Shown here: piece by piece, positions 26,012 through 35,343 of the stretch
Layout: each line of letters starts with the position of its first letter
Numbering within the stretch: position 1 is the stretch's first letter
Source: CAZPHU01 sp964419255
GTDB lineage: Bacteria; Fibrobacterota; Chitinivibrionia; Chitinivibrionales; CAYFVL01
Assembly: GCA_964419255.1 (NCBI GenBank)
Contig: CAYQOU010000002.1
Coordinates: forward strand, 1 to 64,000
Direction: 5' to 3'
DNA length: 64,000 nt
Translations under genes and position numbers: made by a program
Notes under the pieces: model-generated
Database searches by the model: none
What the model saw: the letters and a program-made list of their open reading frames with translations, nothing else
Told to the model about the DNA's origin: nothing

Positions 26012-26038
26012 AACCCCCTTCATCGAAGGGGGTTTTTT
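26012..26038 (+). terminator. Terminator of the ribosomal run after frr
   Basis: AACCCCCTTC and GAAGGGGGTT make a 10-bp stem with an ATC loop, followed by TTTT. Confidence 0.93.
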
Positions 26039-26114
26039 CATTATCGGCATGCACGATTATGTATTTTATTCACTCCTTTGCATTTCAGTTTCATATGGTT
26101 TAAATTGGCAGATT

Positions 26115-26825
26115 ATGAATGTACCGCAACATATCGGAATAATAATGGATGGCAATGGCAGATGGGCCCGCAACAGGGGTTTTCCTCGCACTGCGGGGCA
26201 TAGAGAAGGTACCAATGCCACTCGCAGAATCGTAAGAGCATGTGGGGAAATCGGTATCAAGTACCTCACTATATATGTGTTTTCTGCCGAAAACTGGGGC
26301 AGACCCCGAACGGAGGTCAGATTACTCATGGAGCTTCTGGTCGAAATGCTCCACAAGGAAATCCAGGATCTCAATAAGAACAATGTCAAACTTCATACGA
26401 TTGGTGATCTCTCAAAACTTCCCCCAAAGACGCATCGGGAGCTGATAAATGGAATTGAACAGACAAAAACAAACACCGGCCTTAACCTGATTCTTGCAAT
26501 CAGTTATGGGGGGCGTTCGGAAATAGTCAGTGCGACTCGCCGGATTTGCAGAGAGGCGCTCCAGAATCCTTCCCTGATTGATTCTCTCGACGAGAAAACA
26601 TTTGCCGAATATCTTTTTACGGCACCATTTCCCGACCCGGAACTCATTATCCGCACGGGGGGTGAAAAAAGAATAAGTAATTTTTTACTCTGGCAGGCTG
26701 CCTACTCCGAGCTCTACATCACAGACGTATTATGGCCAGACTTCAAAAAAGACACTCTTATCGAAGCCATTGAGGATTATAATCGCCGTGATCGGCGTTT
26801 TGGAAAGGTTCGCGAATCTAAATGA
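26115..26825 (+). CDS. uppS: Undecaprenyl diphosphate synthase (cis-prenyltransferase)
   Basis: 236 aa from ATG 26115. I-G-I-I-M-D-G-N-G-R-W-A is the diphosphate-binding motif with catalytic Asp; the later S-E-L-Y-I-T-D-V-L-W-P-D block and R-T-G-G-E-K-R-I-S-N-F also fit. Makes the lipid carrier precursor for peptidoglycan and LPS. The 66-nt longer frame (ATG 26049) starts before the conserved protein and has no family match. Overlaps cdsA by four bases. Confidence 0.96.
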   Translation: MNVPQHIGIIMDGNGRWARNRGFPRTAGHREGTNATRRIVRACGEIGIKYLTIYVFSAENWGRPRTEVRLLMELLVEMLHKEIQDLNKNNVKLHTIGDLSKLPPKTHRELINGIEQTKTNTGLNLILAISYGGRSEIVSATRRICREALQNPSLIDSLDEKTFAEYLFTAPFPDPELIIRTGGEKRISNFLLWQAAYSELYITDVLWPDFKKDTLIEAIEDYNRRDRRFGKVRESK

Positions 26826-27733
26826 GTCACTCAAACCTCTTCAAACGAATCGTATTTGCTCTATGGGCGATACCTGTGGGCTGGTGGGTTATTAACTCCG
26901 AACTCTCACTTCTCCCCCCCTCCGTCGCCAAAACTCTTTTCGATGACCCAACGATCGTGCTTCGTCCCGGCCATCTGGTGGTAATTATTATCACATTCCT
27001 CGGCTTGTATGAATACCTATCGATGCTTAGTTTGCGCTATTCCCACAATGCTTTCTGGCTTGTATATTTCTGGTTTTTTTTCCAGCTTACATCATACTTT
27101 ATGCCCATCAGGTTTACGCTGAGTCGCTCCCTTGATACATACATACTTTTAATGCTGGTTGCGCTTGAGGCTGCCATCTGGGGAAGAAAAGAAGGGCGAT
27201 GGAAAAGGGCGAGTCTTCTTTTCAGTGGTACGGTTTTTCTCTCGATCGCCGGACAATCAATGCTTAATTTTTACAGCCCACCACTTCAGGAGATCTTTCC
27301 AAGGCGCTTTGACGCGCAGATGCTTTCTCAGGTAGGCCTGATTATCATTGTGGCATCCGTATTTCTGTGCGATTCTGCCGCATACTTTGCAGGAAAAATG
27401 TTTGGGAAGCACCATTTTTCCTCCATAAGCCCCAAAAAAACAATTGAAGGCGGTTTTGCGGGGTTAATCGCAGCAGTGATAATGAGCGCAATCGGTTGGT
27501 ATTTTTTCGCATCCGATCAACATAATGTAGTCTGGGGTGTGATCATGGGTATTCTTATCGGCGTTTTTGCTCAGTTGGGAGATTTGCTCGTCTCACTGAT
27601 TAAACGCTATTTCAGAGTCAAAGATGCCAGCAACATAATTCCCGGTCACGGAGGCATTCTCGACCGATTCGACAGCTTGTTCTTCACTGCCCCTATACTA
27701 AATCTTTTTTTTGTACTTATAGATAAAACATAA
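26822..27733 (+). CDS. cdsA: Phosphatidate cytidylyltransferase
   Basis: 303 aa integral membrane enzyme, about eight helices; CTP + phosphatidate to CDP-diacylglycerol. Signature present: S-P-K-K-T-I-E-G-G-F-A-G, then G-D-L-L-V-S-L-I-K-R and N-I-I-P-G-H-G-G-I-L-D-R-F-D-S. ATG overlaps uppS stop; dxr starts on its last base. Confidence 0.96.
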   Translation: MSHSNLFKRIVFALWAIPVGWWVINSELSLLPPSVAKTLFDDPTIVLRPGHLVVIIITFLGLYEYLSMLSLRYSHNAFWLVYFWFFFQLTSYFMPIRFTLSRSLDTYILLMLVALEAAIWGRKEGRWKRASLLFSGTVFLSIAGQSMLNFYSPPLQEIFPRRFDAQMLSQVGLIIIVASVFLCDSAAYFAGKMFGKHHFSSISPKKTIEGGFAGLIAAVIMSAIGWYFFASDQHNVVWGVIMGILIGVFAQLGDLLVSLIKRYFRVKDASNIIPGHGGILDRFDSLFFTAPILNLFFVLIDKT

Positions 27734-28881
27734 TGCCTATGAAAGTATTACTTCTTGGCTCAACCGGCTCAATCGGAGCAAGTGCATGCAACTGCATTCT
27801 GCGATATCCGCACCGATTTGAACTTGTTGGGCTGTCGGCCAATAACAATGTAGATATTCTCCTCATGCAAATAGAACGGTTTAAACCTCATGCGGTGTGT
27901 GTCGCCTCCTCCAGAGGAGCCCGAAAAATTGGGGACAATCTGCCAGAGGATGTAACTTTGTACGAGGGCGAAAGAGGCCTCGAAAAAATGGTACAGCAGC
28001 TTGATTATGACATCCTGTTGAATGCGCTGGTGGGAGCGGTCGGCTTGCGTCCTACCGTAGCAGCGCTTAAAAGGGGGAAAAGAGTTGCGTTAGCCAATAA
28101 AGAATCCCTTGTCATCGGGGGAGATCTGATAAATGAGTTGATCGAACAGGGAAACGGTTCACTGATACCGATAGACAGCGAACATAGCGCAATTCTTCAG
28201 TGTCTAAATGGAGAATCACAGAAAAGCGTTGAGAAAATCACATTAACCGCATCCGGTGGACCTTTCAGAGAACTTCCTGGTGAGCAGTTTGCGGCCGTTA
28301 CTCCACAACAGGCGTTGGACCATCCGACCTGGTCCATGGGAAACAAGATAACAATCGACTCCGCAACTCTGATGAATAAAGGTTTTGAATTGATCGAGGC
28401 TCATCATCTCTTTGACATCCCATATTCTCAATTGGATGTTGTGGTTCATCCACAATCAATCATTCATTCGATGGTGGTTTTTGATGATGGCGCGGTTATT
28501 GCACAAGCTGGTTTACCAGATATGGAACTTCCGATTCAGTATGCATTATCCTATCCGGACCGTCTTCCGATAGCAAGTTCAAGATTAGATCTGGCAAAAA
28601 TCGGCTCTCTGACTTTTTCTGCTCCAGATACCAGCCGTTTTCCCTGTCTGAATCTGTGCATAAAAGCAGGAGAAAACGGGGGGGCCTATCCAATCATTCT
28701 TAACGCGGCAAACGAAATAGCAGTAGAGTCTTTTCTCATTGGCGCCATATCTTTTACTGATATACCCAGGCTAATCGATTCTGCTCTTCAAGAATTCACA
28801 AATTCGCGAATCACATCCGTTGAAGAGATTGAGCATATTGACAGAATTAGCAGAGAACAAACCAGAAAACGAATCGCATAA
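27733..28881 (+). CDS. dxr: 1-deoxy-D-xylulose 5-phosphate reductoisomerase
   Basis: 382 aa. Second step of the MEP isoprenoid pathway, NADPH and metal dependent. G-S-T-G-S-I-G (about 8-14) binds NADPH; A-N-K-E-S, D-S-E-H-S-A and T-A-S-G-G-P-F are active-site loops; M-N-K-G is the substrate motif. ATG 27733 overlaps cdsA; ATG 27739 is the other option. Confidence 0.97.
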   Translation: MPMKVLLLGSTGSIGASACNCILRYPHRFELVGLSANNNVDILLMQIERFKPHAVCVASSRGARKIGDNLPEDVTLYEGERGLEKMVQQLDYDILLNALVGAVGLRPTVAALKRGKRVALANKESLVIGGDLINELIEQGNGSLIPIDSEHSAILQCLNGESQKSVEKITLTASGGPFRELPGEQFAAVTPQQALDHPTWSMGNKITIDSATLMNKGFELIEAHHLFDIPYSQLDVVVHPQSIIHSMVVFDDGAVIAQAGLPDMELPIQYALSYPDRLPIASSRLDLAKIGSLTFSAPDTSRFPCLNLCIKAGENGGAYPIILNAANEIAVESFLIGAISFTDIPRLIDSALQEFTNSRITSVEEIEHIDRISREQTRKRIA

Positions 28882-28893
28882 TAGAAGGTAATC

Positions 28894-30237
28894 ATGACTG
28901 CTCTTTTTTTACAGATAATCGTCGGATTTCTTGTACTCGGTATCCTTGTCTTCGTTCATGAACTTGGCCACTTTCTTATGGCGAAACTTTGCGGAATACG
29001 CGTACTTGCATTTTCAATTGGATTTGGCAAACCTCTATACAAAAAAACTGTCGGTGAAACAGAATATCGTATCAGCGCCGTGCCATTTGGCGGTTATGTA
29101 CACATGGCTGGTGAGCACCCTGAGGATACCCAGGAAAACAAACCTGATGAGTTTCAGAATAAACCGATATGGCAGCGGGCTCTGGTTGCCGTCTCCGGAC
29201 CCGGCGCCAATTTCCTTTTCTCCTTCGCCCTGCTTTGGGTCATATTCATGTCTGGCTCCCAACAACCGCTATATCTGGATAGACCGGTGGTTGGTGCTGT
29301 AGCTGACACATCCATAGCCGCCGAAGCGGGCCTGCTGCCCGGAGACAGTATCGTTGCGGTCAACAACGAAGATATTAATTCGTGGGAAGACCTCCAGAAC
29401 ATCTTCACAAAACAGGAGCCGATTTACCGCATCACCTATATTCGAAATAATAACTACGATACAACCACTATGGATATGGAAAATTATACCGAGGAAGGTC
29501 TCGCGATGGATCCCACAGGTGGGCTGCGGCCATCGCTTCCGGCAGTAATCGGAAATGTTGCACAAGGCAGTCCGGCAGAAGATGCCGGCTTGCAGAAAGG
29601 GGACACTATTGTCCGAATAGATGATGACAGTATTTATTCGTGGTTTCAGCTCTCTGACTATATTGCTTCCTACGACACTGTCAATCAACCGATGGAATTC
29701 CAGATCGAACGTAAAGATACCATCATGACGATCGCGGCATCCCCGGAATACGACACCACTGAGGGACGCTACCTGATGGGGGTCGCACCGGCACAACCGC
29801 CGACTCGTACGGTTAAGTACGGCTTTTTTGCCGCATTTTCCCAGGCGGGTGCAAAAACATGGGAATATACGACGATGATATTTGATGTTCTTGGGAAGCT
29901 GTTCAACCAGCAGGTTTCACCCAAACAACTGGCCGGCCCAATCGGCATCGTTCAGATGTCTGGGGTTGTAGCTCTTTCAGGACTGATTGCAATCCTCAAT
30001 TTCATGGCTCTTATCGGAGTCAATTTGGCAGTTCTCAATCTTTTCCCCCTCATAATCACCGATGGCGGGATGCTACTGTTTCTGCTGCTTGAAGCTGTTC
30101 GTGGAAAGCCGTTGTCTCTGAAAAGCCAACTGCTAATCAACCGCATCGCTATTGCCTTCTTTATTACACTATTTCTGTTCGTGACATTTAACGACATCCG
30201 GCGAATACCGGAAATGTTCAAAATGTTCAACAGATAA
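28894..30237 (+). CDS. rseP: Site-2 protease RseP family zinc metalloprotease
   Basis: 447 aa inner-membrane protease. H22-E-L-G-H26 in the first helix is the zinc site; the third ligand motif N-L-F-P-L..T-D-G-G-M is near residue 385, slightly different from the usual N-L-L-P-I-P-x-L-D-G-G. Two PDZ domains lie between (about 115-195 and 205-290). Cuts anti-sigma factors and signal-peptide remnants. The uppS-cdsA-dxr-rseP order is a common bacterial arrangement. AAGG upstream of ATG. Confidence 0.95.
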   Translation: MTALFLQIIVGFLVLGILVFVHELGHFLMAKLCGIRVLAFSIGFGKPLYKKTVGETEYRISAVPFGGYVHMAGEHPEDTQENKPDEFQNKPIWQRALVAVSGPGANFLFSFALLWVIFMSGSQQPLYLDRPVVGAVADTSIAAEAGLLPGDSIVAVNNEDINSWEDLQNIFTKQEPIYRITYIRNNNYDTTTMDMENYTEEGLAMDPTGGLRPSLPAVIGNVAQGSPAEDAGLQKGDTIVRIDDDSIYSWFQLSDYIASYDTVNQPMEFQIERKDTIMTIAASPEYDTTEGRYLMGVAPAQPPTRTVKYGFFAAFSQAGAKTWEYTTMIFDVLGKLFNQQVSPKQLAGPIGIVQMSGVVALSGLIAILNFMALIGVNLAVLNLFPLIITDGGMLLFLLLEAVRGKPLSLKSQLLINRIAIAFFITLFLFVTFNDIRRIPEMFKMFNR

Positions 30238-30597
30238 CTACCACCGGCGTTGCATCCCACGTTCCGACAATGTATAATTGAATCGCAATGATTCGCGTAT
30301 CGAGCTTGGTACACACACCATGTTCCAAACTCGATACGTGGACATGATTCCGAAAAGATGGAATCACATTTCTCCTGAACGAATAAAAGATATCGATCCC
30401 GAAAACTAAATCATGTATAAATTTTTGTCTTCGTGTTATTCTTCAGACGTTTTAGCGATAGACTCGTAAGAAGGGAACGGCACTGTGATTTAATCAGTAA
30501 TTGCAAGTTTTCGGACAATTTTGATTATGTCTTTTCATCCAAGGATTTTCTTTAAATTCTTAATTAGTTTCTGTTCAGATATCCATCCAGGGGGTGT
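30238..30597. other. 360-bp intergenic region with two strong hairpins
   Basis: CGTATCGAG-c-TTGG (30296-30309) pairs with CCAA-a-CTCGATACG (30325-30338) and GATTCC (30346-30351) with GGAATC (30360-30365). Neither has a T-run. No coding frame is convincing. Rest of the gap is AT-rich and probably carries the promoter of the kinase, which I cannot place. Confidence 0.5.
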
Positions 30598-32094
30598 ATG
30601 CAGATATCAAGTATTCTACTCGTAGGTATATTCTCTCCAGCTCTCCAGATTTCTTTAAATAAAAATGGCTATGGCACAATTACTGTCGAGAATCCAGACG
30701 ATATCACTGACCTTGAGCAGGATATCTCACTGGTTATAATTGATCAGTCCTGTCTACATAACCACCAGATTCACAACACTGAACGACTATATTTCCTTTC
30801 GGGCATGAAACCGATAATTATACTTCTTCACAGCCTGGATCAGCTCCAGCCGTCCCTTCAATCTTTGATACATGAGGGGACATTTGATTACATCTACGAT
30901 CATGAAATAGAGAGTGGGCTGGCGATCAAACGGATTGAAAAATCATACATTTATTCGCGCACAGATCTTTACCTGCGCTGCGCTCAAAAAGATGTAGAAG
31001 AATGCAGACGGTTGGAACAGGAATTATCCATGAGAGCTCAAATTCTTCAGCATGAGCAGGAAATCAGTGCAAGTATTCTTTCATCGATTGGACATGGTTT
31101 ATTGCTGTTCGACGAATCACATACAATCGTGGTTGCGAATCAAAGGGCACATGACCTGATAGGGGGAAAAAAAAGCCTGTTAGGATGCTCTCCAACCACT
31201 TTACACGGTAATATAAGATCGGTCATCGAGTCTTTTATTCAACATGAGTCCCCTCTCGACCACACTATACCGAGTCGCCAATGCAATCATGATGGACGAA
31301 TACTTGCATTATCTGCATTTCCTCTTATCAACTGCCCTCATGCTTCCGGTACACTCGTGATTATCAATGATATCACCGAACAGGAATCCATCAATTTGCA
31401 GCTCTATCGGGCTGAAAAGCTTGCCACAGTCGGCACCATGCTTTCCGGAGTTGCTCATGAATTGCGCAATCCCCTGTCGATCATAAGCGGCAGAACTCAG
31501 CTTGTATCCCAGAAATTGACTGCTGAGGCACAGGAGTGGATATCATCTTATCTGAATACCATCGACCAGCAGGTCCGAAGATGCGCACATATTGTCAACA
31601 AGATACTTGACTTCACGCGCATAACAACAAACCGGCACCTTTCCTGCAATGCCTCTGAGCTGCTTGAAACCGCTCTCGGATACTTATCCTATCAGTATAG
31701 TGACCCTGATATTAAAATCAGTAAAATGTATGATAAGTGTCTTACTGTGTTTGGTGACCAGTCACGATTGATTCAGCTTTTCCTGAATATCATGAGCAAT
31801 GCTGTACAGGCCATGGACGGGAAAGGATGCCTTTCATTATCATGCAGTCTTATAGAAGAAAACTACGGTCTTATCACCATTGCCGATACAGGACCGGGCA
31901 TCTCACCTGAAGACGGTAAGAAGATATTTGATCCTTTTTTTACGACAAAAGATCCTGGTCAAGGCACCGGCCTGGGACTGTCTATAGCCAACAAAATTGC
32001 ACACCAGAGCGGCGGCAGGCTGTGGTTTACTTCCCATCCGGGTGATACTCGATTCTTTGTCCGATTACCCTCTTTCGACTCACAGAAGCCCTGA
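30598..32094 (+). CDS. Sensor histidine kinase with degenerate receiver and PAS domain
   Basis: 498 aa, no membrane helix, so cytosolic. Residues 1-115 look like a receiver domain that keeps the Asp at the end of strand 3 (L-V-I-I-D) but has lost the acidic pair and the conserved Lys. A short coiled coil (125-160) leads to a PAS domain (about 160-265). HisKA phosphoacceptor in G-V-A-H-E-L-R-N-P-L; ATPase with D-T-G-P-G-I and G-T-G-L-G-L-S-I-A-N-K-I. NtrB-like. No partner regulator adjacent. GGGGG precedes ATG. Confidence 0.88.
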   Translation: MQISSILLVGIFSPALQISLNKNGYGTITVENPDDITDLEQDISLVIIDQSCLHNHQIHNTERLYFLSGMKPIIILLHSLDQLQPSLQSLIHEGTFDYIYDHEIESGLAIKRIEKSYIYSRTDLYLRCAQKDVEECRRLEQELSMRAQILQHEQEISASILSSIGHGLLLFDESHTIVVANQRAHDLIGGKKSLLGCSPTTLHGNIRSVIESFIQHESPLDHTIPSRQCNHDGRILALSAFPLINCPHASGTLVIINDITEQESINLQLYRAEKLATVGTMLSGVAHELRNPLSIISGRTQLVSQKLTAEAQEWISSYLNTIDQQVRRCAHIVNKILDFTRITTNRHLSCNASELLETALGYLSYQYSDPDIKISKMYDKCLTVFGDQSRLIQLFLNIMSNAVQAMDGKGCLSLSCSLIEENYGLITIADTGPGISPEDGKKIFDPFFTTKDPGQGTGLGLSIANKIAHQSGGRLWFTSHPGDTRFFVRLPSFDSQKP

Positions 32095-32121
32095 TTGCTA
32101 TTTCCGAAGAAAGCTCCTAAG

Positions 32122-33972
32122 TCATTCACCATTTGGCAATTCAGTATCCGAACGCCCCGCGGCGACCATTGCCCGCGAAAAACACCAGAGCAGCCCTCCG
32201 AATATGCTGAGAAAAGCAACGCTTAGTGTCACAAAGCTCGCGGTCCCCAAGTCAGTTTCGACAAATGTTTTAGTGGTGTTTGCCGGTACGGAAAGTTTCT
32301 CGGAGGCATTTCGTAATGCCATCCGTACTATCCCGGAGACAGCACCCAGTAAAGCCGCGCCGGCCGGAAGAAGCAAGATCGGCCACACCTTACCGGTCTT
32401 CTGGTGCCCCAACTCTCTTTCTCCATGATCAGTCTTGTTGCTCACGGCATACATAACGATTAGTGGAATGGCTATGAAGAAAACATGTCCGACTAAATGA
32501 AACCACCAGTTCTGGTGCTGAAAAGAACTAGCCTCTGGGGTCGGAAAGGAGATGCAAAAATCACTTATTGTCCAGCCAATAAGGATCAGTAGAAAAGCAG
32601 GTGCAACATACTTCACAATCAATTCCCACCATCGACCAAGCACCCAGTCCGAGCGCTCGTTGGCATGATACCTCATCGCAGGGAGAAATTTCCCCTTCCA
32701 TGCCCAGCCGACAACCAAAGTTTCGGCAAGTGCAACAGAAAGAATACCGAATGGTCCGTTCACCAGATCGTCAGCCAGGCCCAACCAGTTTAAACCTCCC
32801 TTCCCACAGGAGAAAATAATCCCCAGGACAGCACCAATCATACAGATAAGCGGCAGTGTCTTCTTACGATTCCACGACTCTTTTGCATTGTCATTTATAC
32901 TTGCCTGCACAGCCTCAACGATCGAGAATGCGGAGTCGATACCAAGAGTCAGCAGTGCGATAAAAAATATCGCGGCAAAGATCGTTGAACCTGCCGGAAG
33001 CTGTGAAAGCGCATATGGGTAAACCGCAAAGGCAAGCCCCGGTCCATCGGCAACAGCATTTTCAACCGGAAGATCACCTAGTTTGGCCATGTTACCGATC
33101 ACCGAAAAAACTGCCAGTCCCGCAACAAAACTGGTGGCCAGATCACCTAATGCAACGATCGAAGCATTGTTATTGATATCGGATTTCTTGTGTAGAAACG
33201 ACGCATAGCAGATCATTACCGCAAAACCCAGACTCAGGCTGAAAAACACCTGTGAGAAAGCTAGTCTCCATGTGTCTGCGTGAGCAAGTTTACTCCAGTC
33301 AGGCTCCAGGTAGTAGTGAAGACCGGTACTTGCCCCATCGAGGGTAAGGCCTCTCAGTGTGAGAATAATAAGCATAATCCAGGGTATCGGAACTGTAAAA
33401 AGCACCACCTTACTGACCCATTTTACCCCCTTGAAAAGGCTGAGATAAATCAGCCCCCAACTCACGAGGGTAGCGATAAGAACTGAAGGGCGGGGAAAAG
33501 AGAGAGCAAATGTTTCTTCATAGTTAAGCATTCGGTTAAAGAAAGCATTTTTTGCTTCGTCGATTCCTCCAGCCCAGGGAATAGGGCGGGCGGGGTTAAC
33601 AATAGAGAGTATACTGTCCCATAGCATGACGAGACTGTATCCGAGGATTACCGTGTAGTATGTGATAATCACAAACGCGACAACAGACAGCCACCATCCC
33701 ACAAAACGATACCTGCCGAGTATTCTCCCGAATGCTCCGGGAGGGCTGTTTTGAGTCCAGTGCCCAACCGCATACTCCATGATCAGAAGCGGAAGACCGA
33801 TCATAAGCATGGCGATAAAGTAGGGTACGAGAAAAGCTCCGCCACCTCCCGCATATAACTTATAAGGAAATGCCCAGAGATTACCCAGTCCTACCGCAGA
33901 GCCAATGGCAGCCATAATAAAAGCCATTCGCCCCGCCCAATGTTCACGCTTTTGCATACAAAACACCCTCAC
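32122..33972 (-). CDS. Sodium-dependent neurotransmitter symporter (NSS/SNF) family transporter
   Basis: 616 aa, about 12 membrane helices, LeuT fold. The unwound part of TM1 reads A-I-G-S-A-V-G-L-G-N-L-W-A-F-P-Y, which holds substrate and both sodium ions in LeuT. A long C-terminal extension adds charged linker and two further hydrophobic stretches. Probably takes up an amino acid or related osmolyte with Na+. Stop-to-stop convergence with the kinase gene; no terminator visible between them. Confidence 0.92.
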   Translation of the reverse strand: MRVFCMQKREHWAGRMAFIMAAIGSAVGLGNLWAFPYKLYAGGGGAFLVPYFIAMLMIGLPLLIMEYAVGHWTQNSPPGAFGRILGRYRFVGWWLSVVAFVIITYYTVILGYSLVMLWDSILSIVNPARPIPWAGGIDEAKNAFFNRMLNYEETFALSFPRPSVLIATLVSWGLIYLSLFKGVKWVSKVVLFTVPIPWIMLIILTLRGLTLDGASTGLHYYLEPDWSKLAHADTWRLAFSQVFFSLSLGFAVMICYASFLHKKSDINNNASIVALGDLATSFVAGLAVFSVIGNMAKLGDLPVENAVADGPGLAFAVYPYALSQLPAGSTIFAAIFFIALLTLGIDSAFSIVEAVQASINDNAKESWNRKKTLPLICMIGAVLGIIFSCGKGGLNWLGLADDLVNGPFGILSVALAETLVVGWAWKGKFLPAMRYHANERSDWVLGRWWELIVKYVAPAFLLILIGWTISDFCISFPTPEASSFQHQNWWFHLVGHVFFIAIPLIVMYAVSNKTDHGERELGHQKTGKVWPILLLPAGAALLGAVSGIVRMALRNASEKLSVPANTTKTFVETDLGTASFVTLSVAFLSIFGGLLWCFSRAMVAAGRSDTELPNGE

Positions 33973-34082
33973 CCAGATTATTACTCAGATGCATCTCATC
34001 CGGAAATTATGTAATTCTCACGCAGCGATCCGCTTACCCGCTTGGGGCATGCCGGCTTCAGCCGTCTTGAATAACAAACCAC

Positions 34083-34148
34083 GTATTCCGCGCGTTTGCT
34101 TCAACCCTTCTGCCCTAATGGATTGCACGGAATCATCCGCTCACAACC
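34083..34148. repeat. Dispersed degenerate intergenic repeat, copy C
   Basis: Contains the 22-base block identical with copy A (34097-34118), plus GTATTCC before it and GATTGCACG...ATCC..TCA.AACC after it. Upstream of the NSS gene (minus), downstream of trxB, the same placement relative to a minus-strand gene start as copy A. Confidence 0.65.
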
Positions 34149-34171
34149 GCACAATGTAGGCTCAAAGGCTT

Positions 34172-35119
34172 TTAGAACTGCTGTTTTTCCTGAAGCCAAC
34201 GTTCCGCTTCAATCGCAGCCATACATCCGCTGCCCGCCGCGGTAATGGCCTGCCGGTATTTATCATCCTGAACATCTCCTGCCGCAAATACCCCCTCCAC
34301 CGAAGTAACGGTTGAATCGGCTTTTGTAACTATGTAGCCTTTCGCATCGGTGTCTATCTGACCCTTCACAAACCCGGTATTAGGAATATGCCCTATTGCT
34401 TCAAACGCCCCCGACACTTCCAAATTCATCAGTTCGCCAGTTTTTATATCTTTTAGGCGTATACCCGTCAGGTGCTCATTACCAAGAAATTCATCGACAA
34501 CTTTATTCCATAAAATCTCGATCTTTGGATGTTCCATCGCTCGCTTTGCCATTATTTTGCTGGCCCGAAGTTCATCGCGACGGTGAATCATGTACACCTT
34601 TGAACCAAACTGCGTCAGGTGATTCGCCTCTTCCACCGCAGAATCTCCCCCACCGATAACCGCCAGTGGTTTATTACGAAAAACCGGCAATGCGCCATCA
34701 CATACGGCACAAGCCGATATTCCCTTTCCCCACAGCTCCTTTTCTGAATCCAGGGGAAGACGGCGGGCGGTTGCCCCGGTGGCAATGATAAGCGATTTAG
34801 CCTCATAGGTGGCTCCACTCATTGAGGTGATCTGAAAAGGATAAACACCCAGGTTTACATCGGTGACATCCTCCATTACCATTTCTGTTCCGAACCTCTG
34901 CGCCTGCTCCCTCATATTCGACATGAGTTTCTGTCCATCGATGCCCTCGGGATGTCCCGGAAAATTCTCGACAACACCAGTGGTCATAAGTTGCCCTCCA
35001 GGCATTCCTCCCACCTGAAACCCCTCAAACAACAGCGGTGTCATTCCGGCCCGTGATGCGTAAATTGCAGCAGTAAATCCGGCCGGGCCTGACCCAATGA
35101 TAACCATCTCCCTGGACAT
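34172..35119 (-). CDS. trxB: Thioredoxin-disulfide reductase
   Basis: 315 aa flavoenzyme; NADPH to thioredoxin. FAD motif I-I-G-S-G-P-A-G at the start, redox pair C-A-V-C-D-G near residue 138, NADPH motif I-G-G-G-D-S-A-V-E-E-A and FAD-closing A-A-G-D-V. Monocistronic by appearance. Confidence 0.96.
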   Translation of the reverse strand: MSREMVIIGSGPAGFTAAIYASRAGMTPLLFEGFQVGGMPGGQLMTTGVVENFPGHPEGIDGQKLMSNMREQAQRFGTEMVMEDVTDVNLGVYPFQITSMSGATYEAKSLIIATGATARRLPLDSEKELWGKGISACAVCDGALPVFRNKPLAVIGGGDSAVEEANHLTQFGSKVYMIHRRDELRASKIMAKRAMEHPKIEILWNKVVDEFLGNEHLTGIRLKDIKTGELMNLEVSGAFEAIGHIPNTGFVKGQIDTDAKGYIVTKADSTVTSVEGVFAAGDVQDDKYRQAITAAGSGCMAAIEAERWLQEKQQF

Positions 35120-35343
35120 AAAACGCCTCCGATTGATCCTCTATTGTACTACATTTTTACCATAAAACAAATAGCATGCAATTACAGGAATATAAATGAA
35201 TTCAACCCATATGGGGCAATTTCGGGAATTATTTAAAATCGAAAAGAAAGATGCTTATTAGAGAGCGGTCATGTGTTTTGGCACTTCAAAAATGTATATT
35301 TGATCCTCTTATCCGCCAGCTTCTATCAGAAGGATCACAGAAA

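Noticed and set aside
29269..29796. 175-aa open frame antisense to rseP
   Set aside because: Shadow of the PDZ region; no recognisable content.
33973..34171. Riboswitch upstream of the NSS transporter
   Set aside because: I could not match it to a known riboswitch core; the sequence is better explained as a member of the dispersed repeat family.
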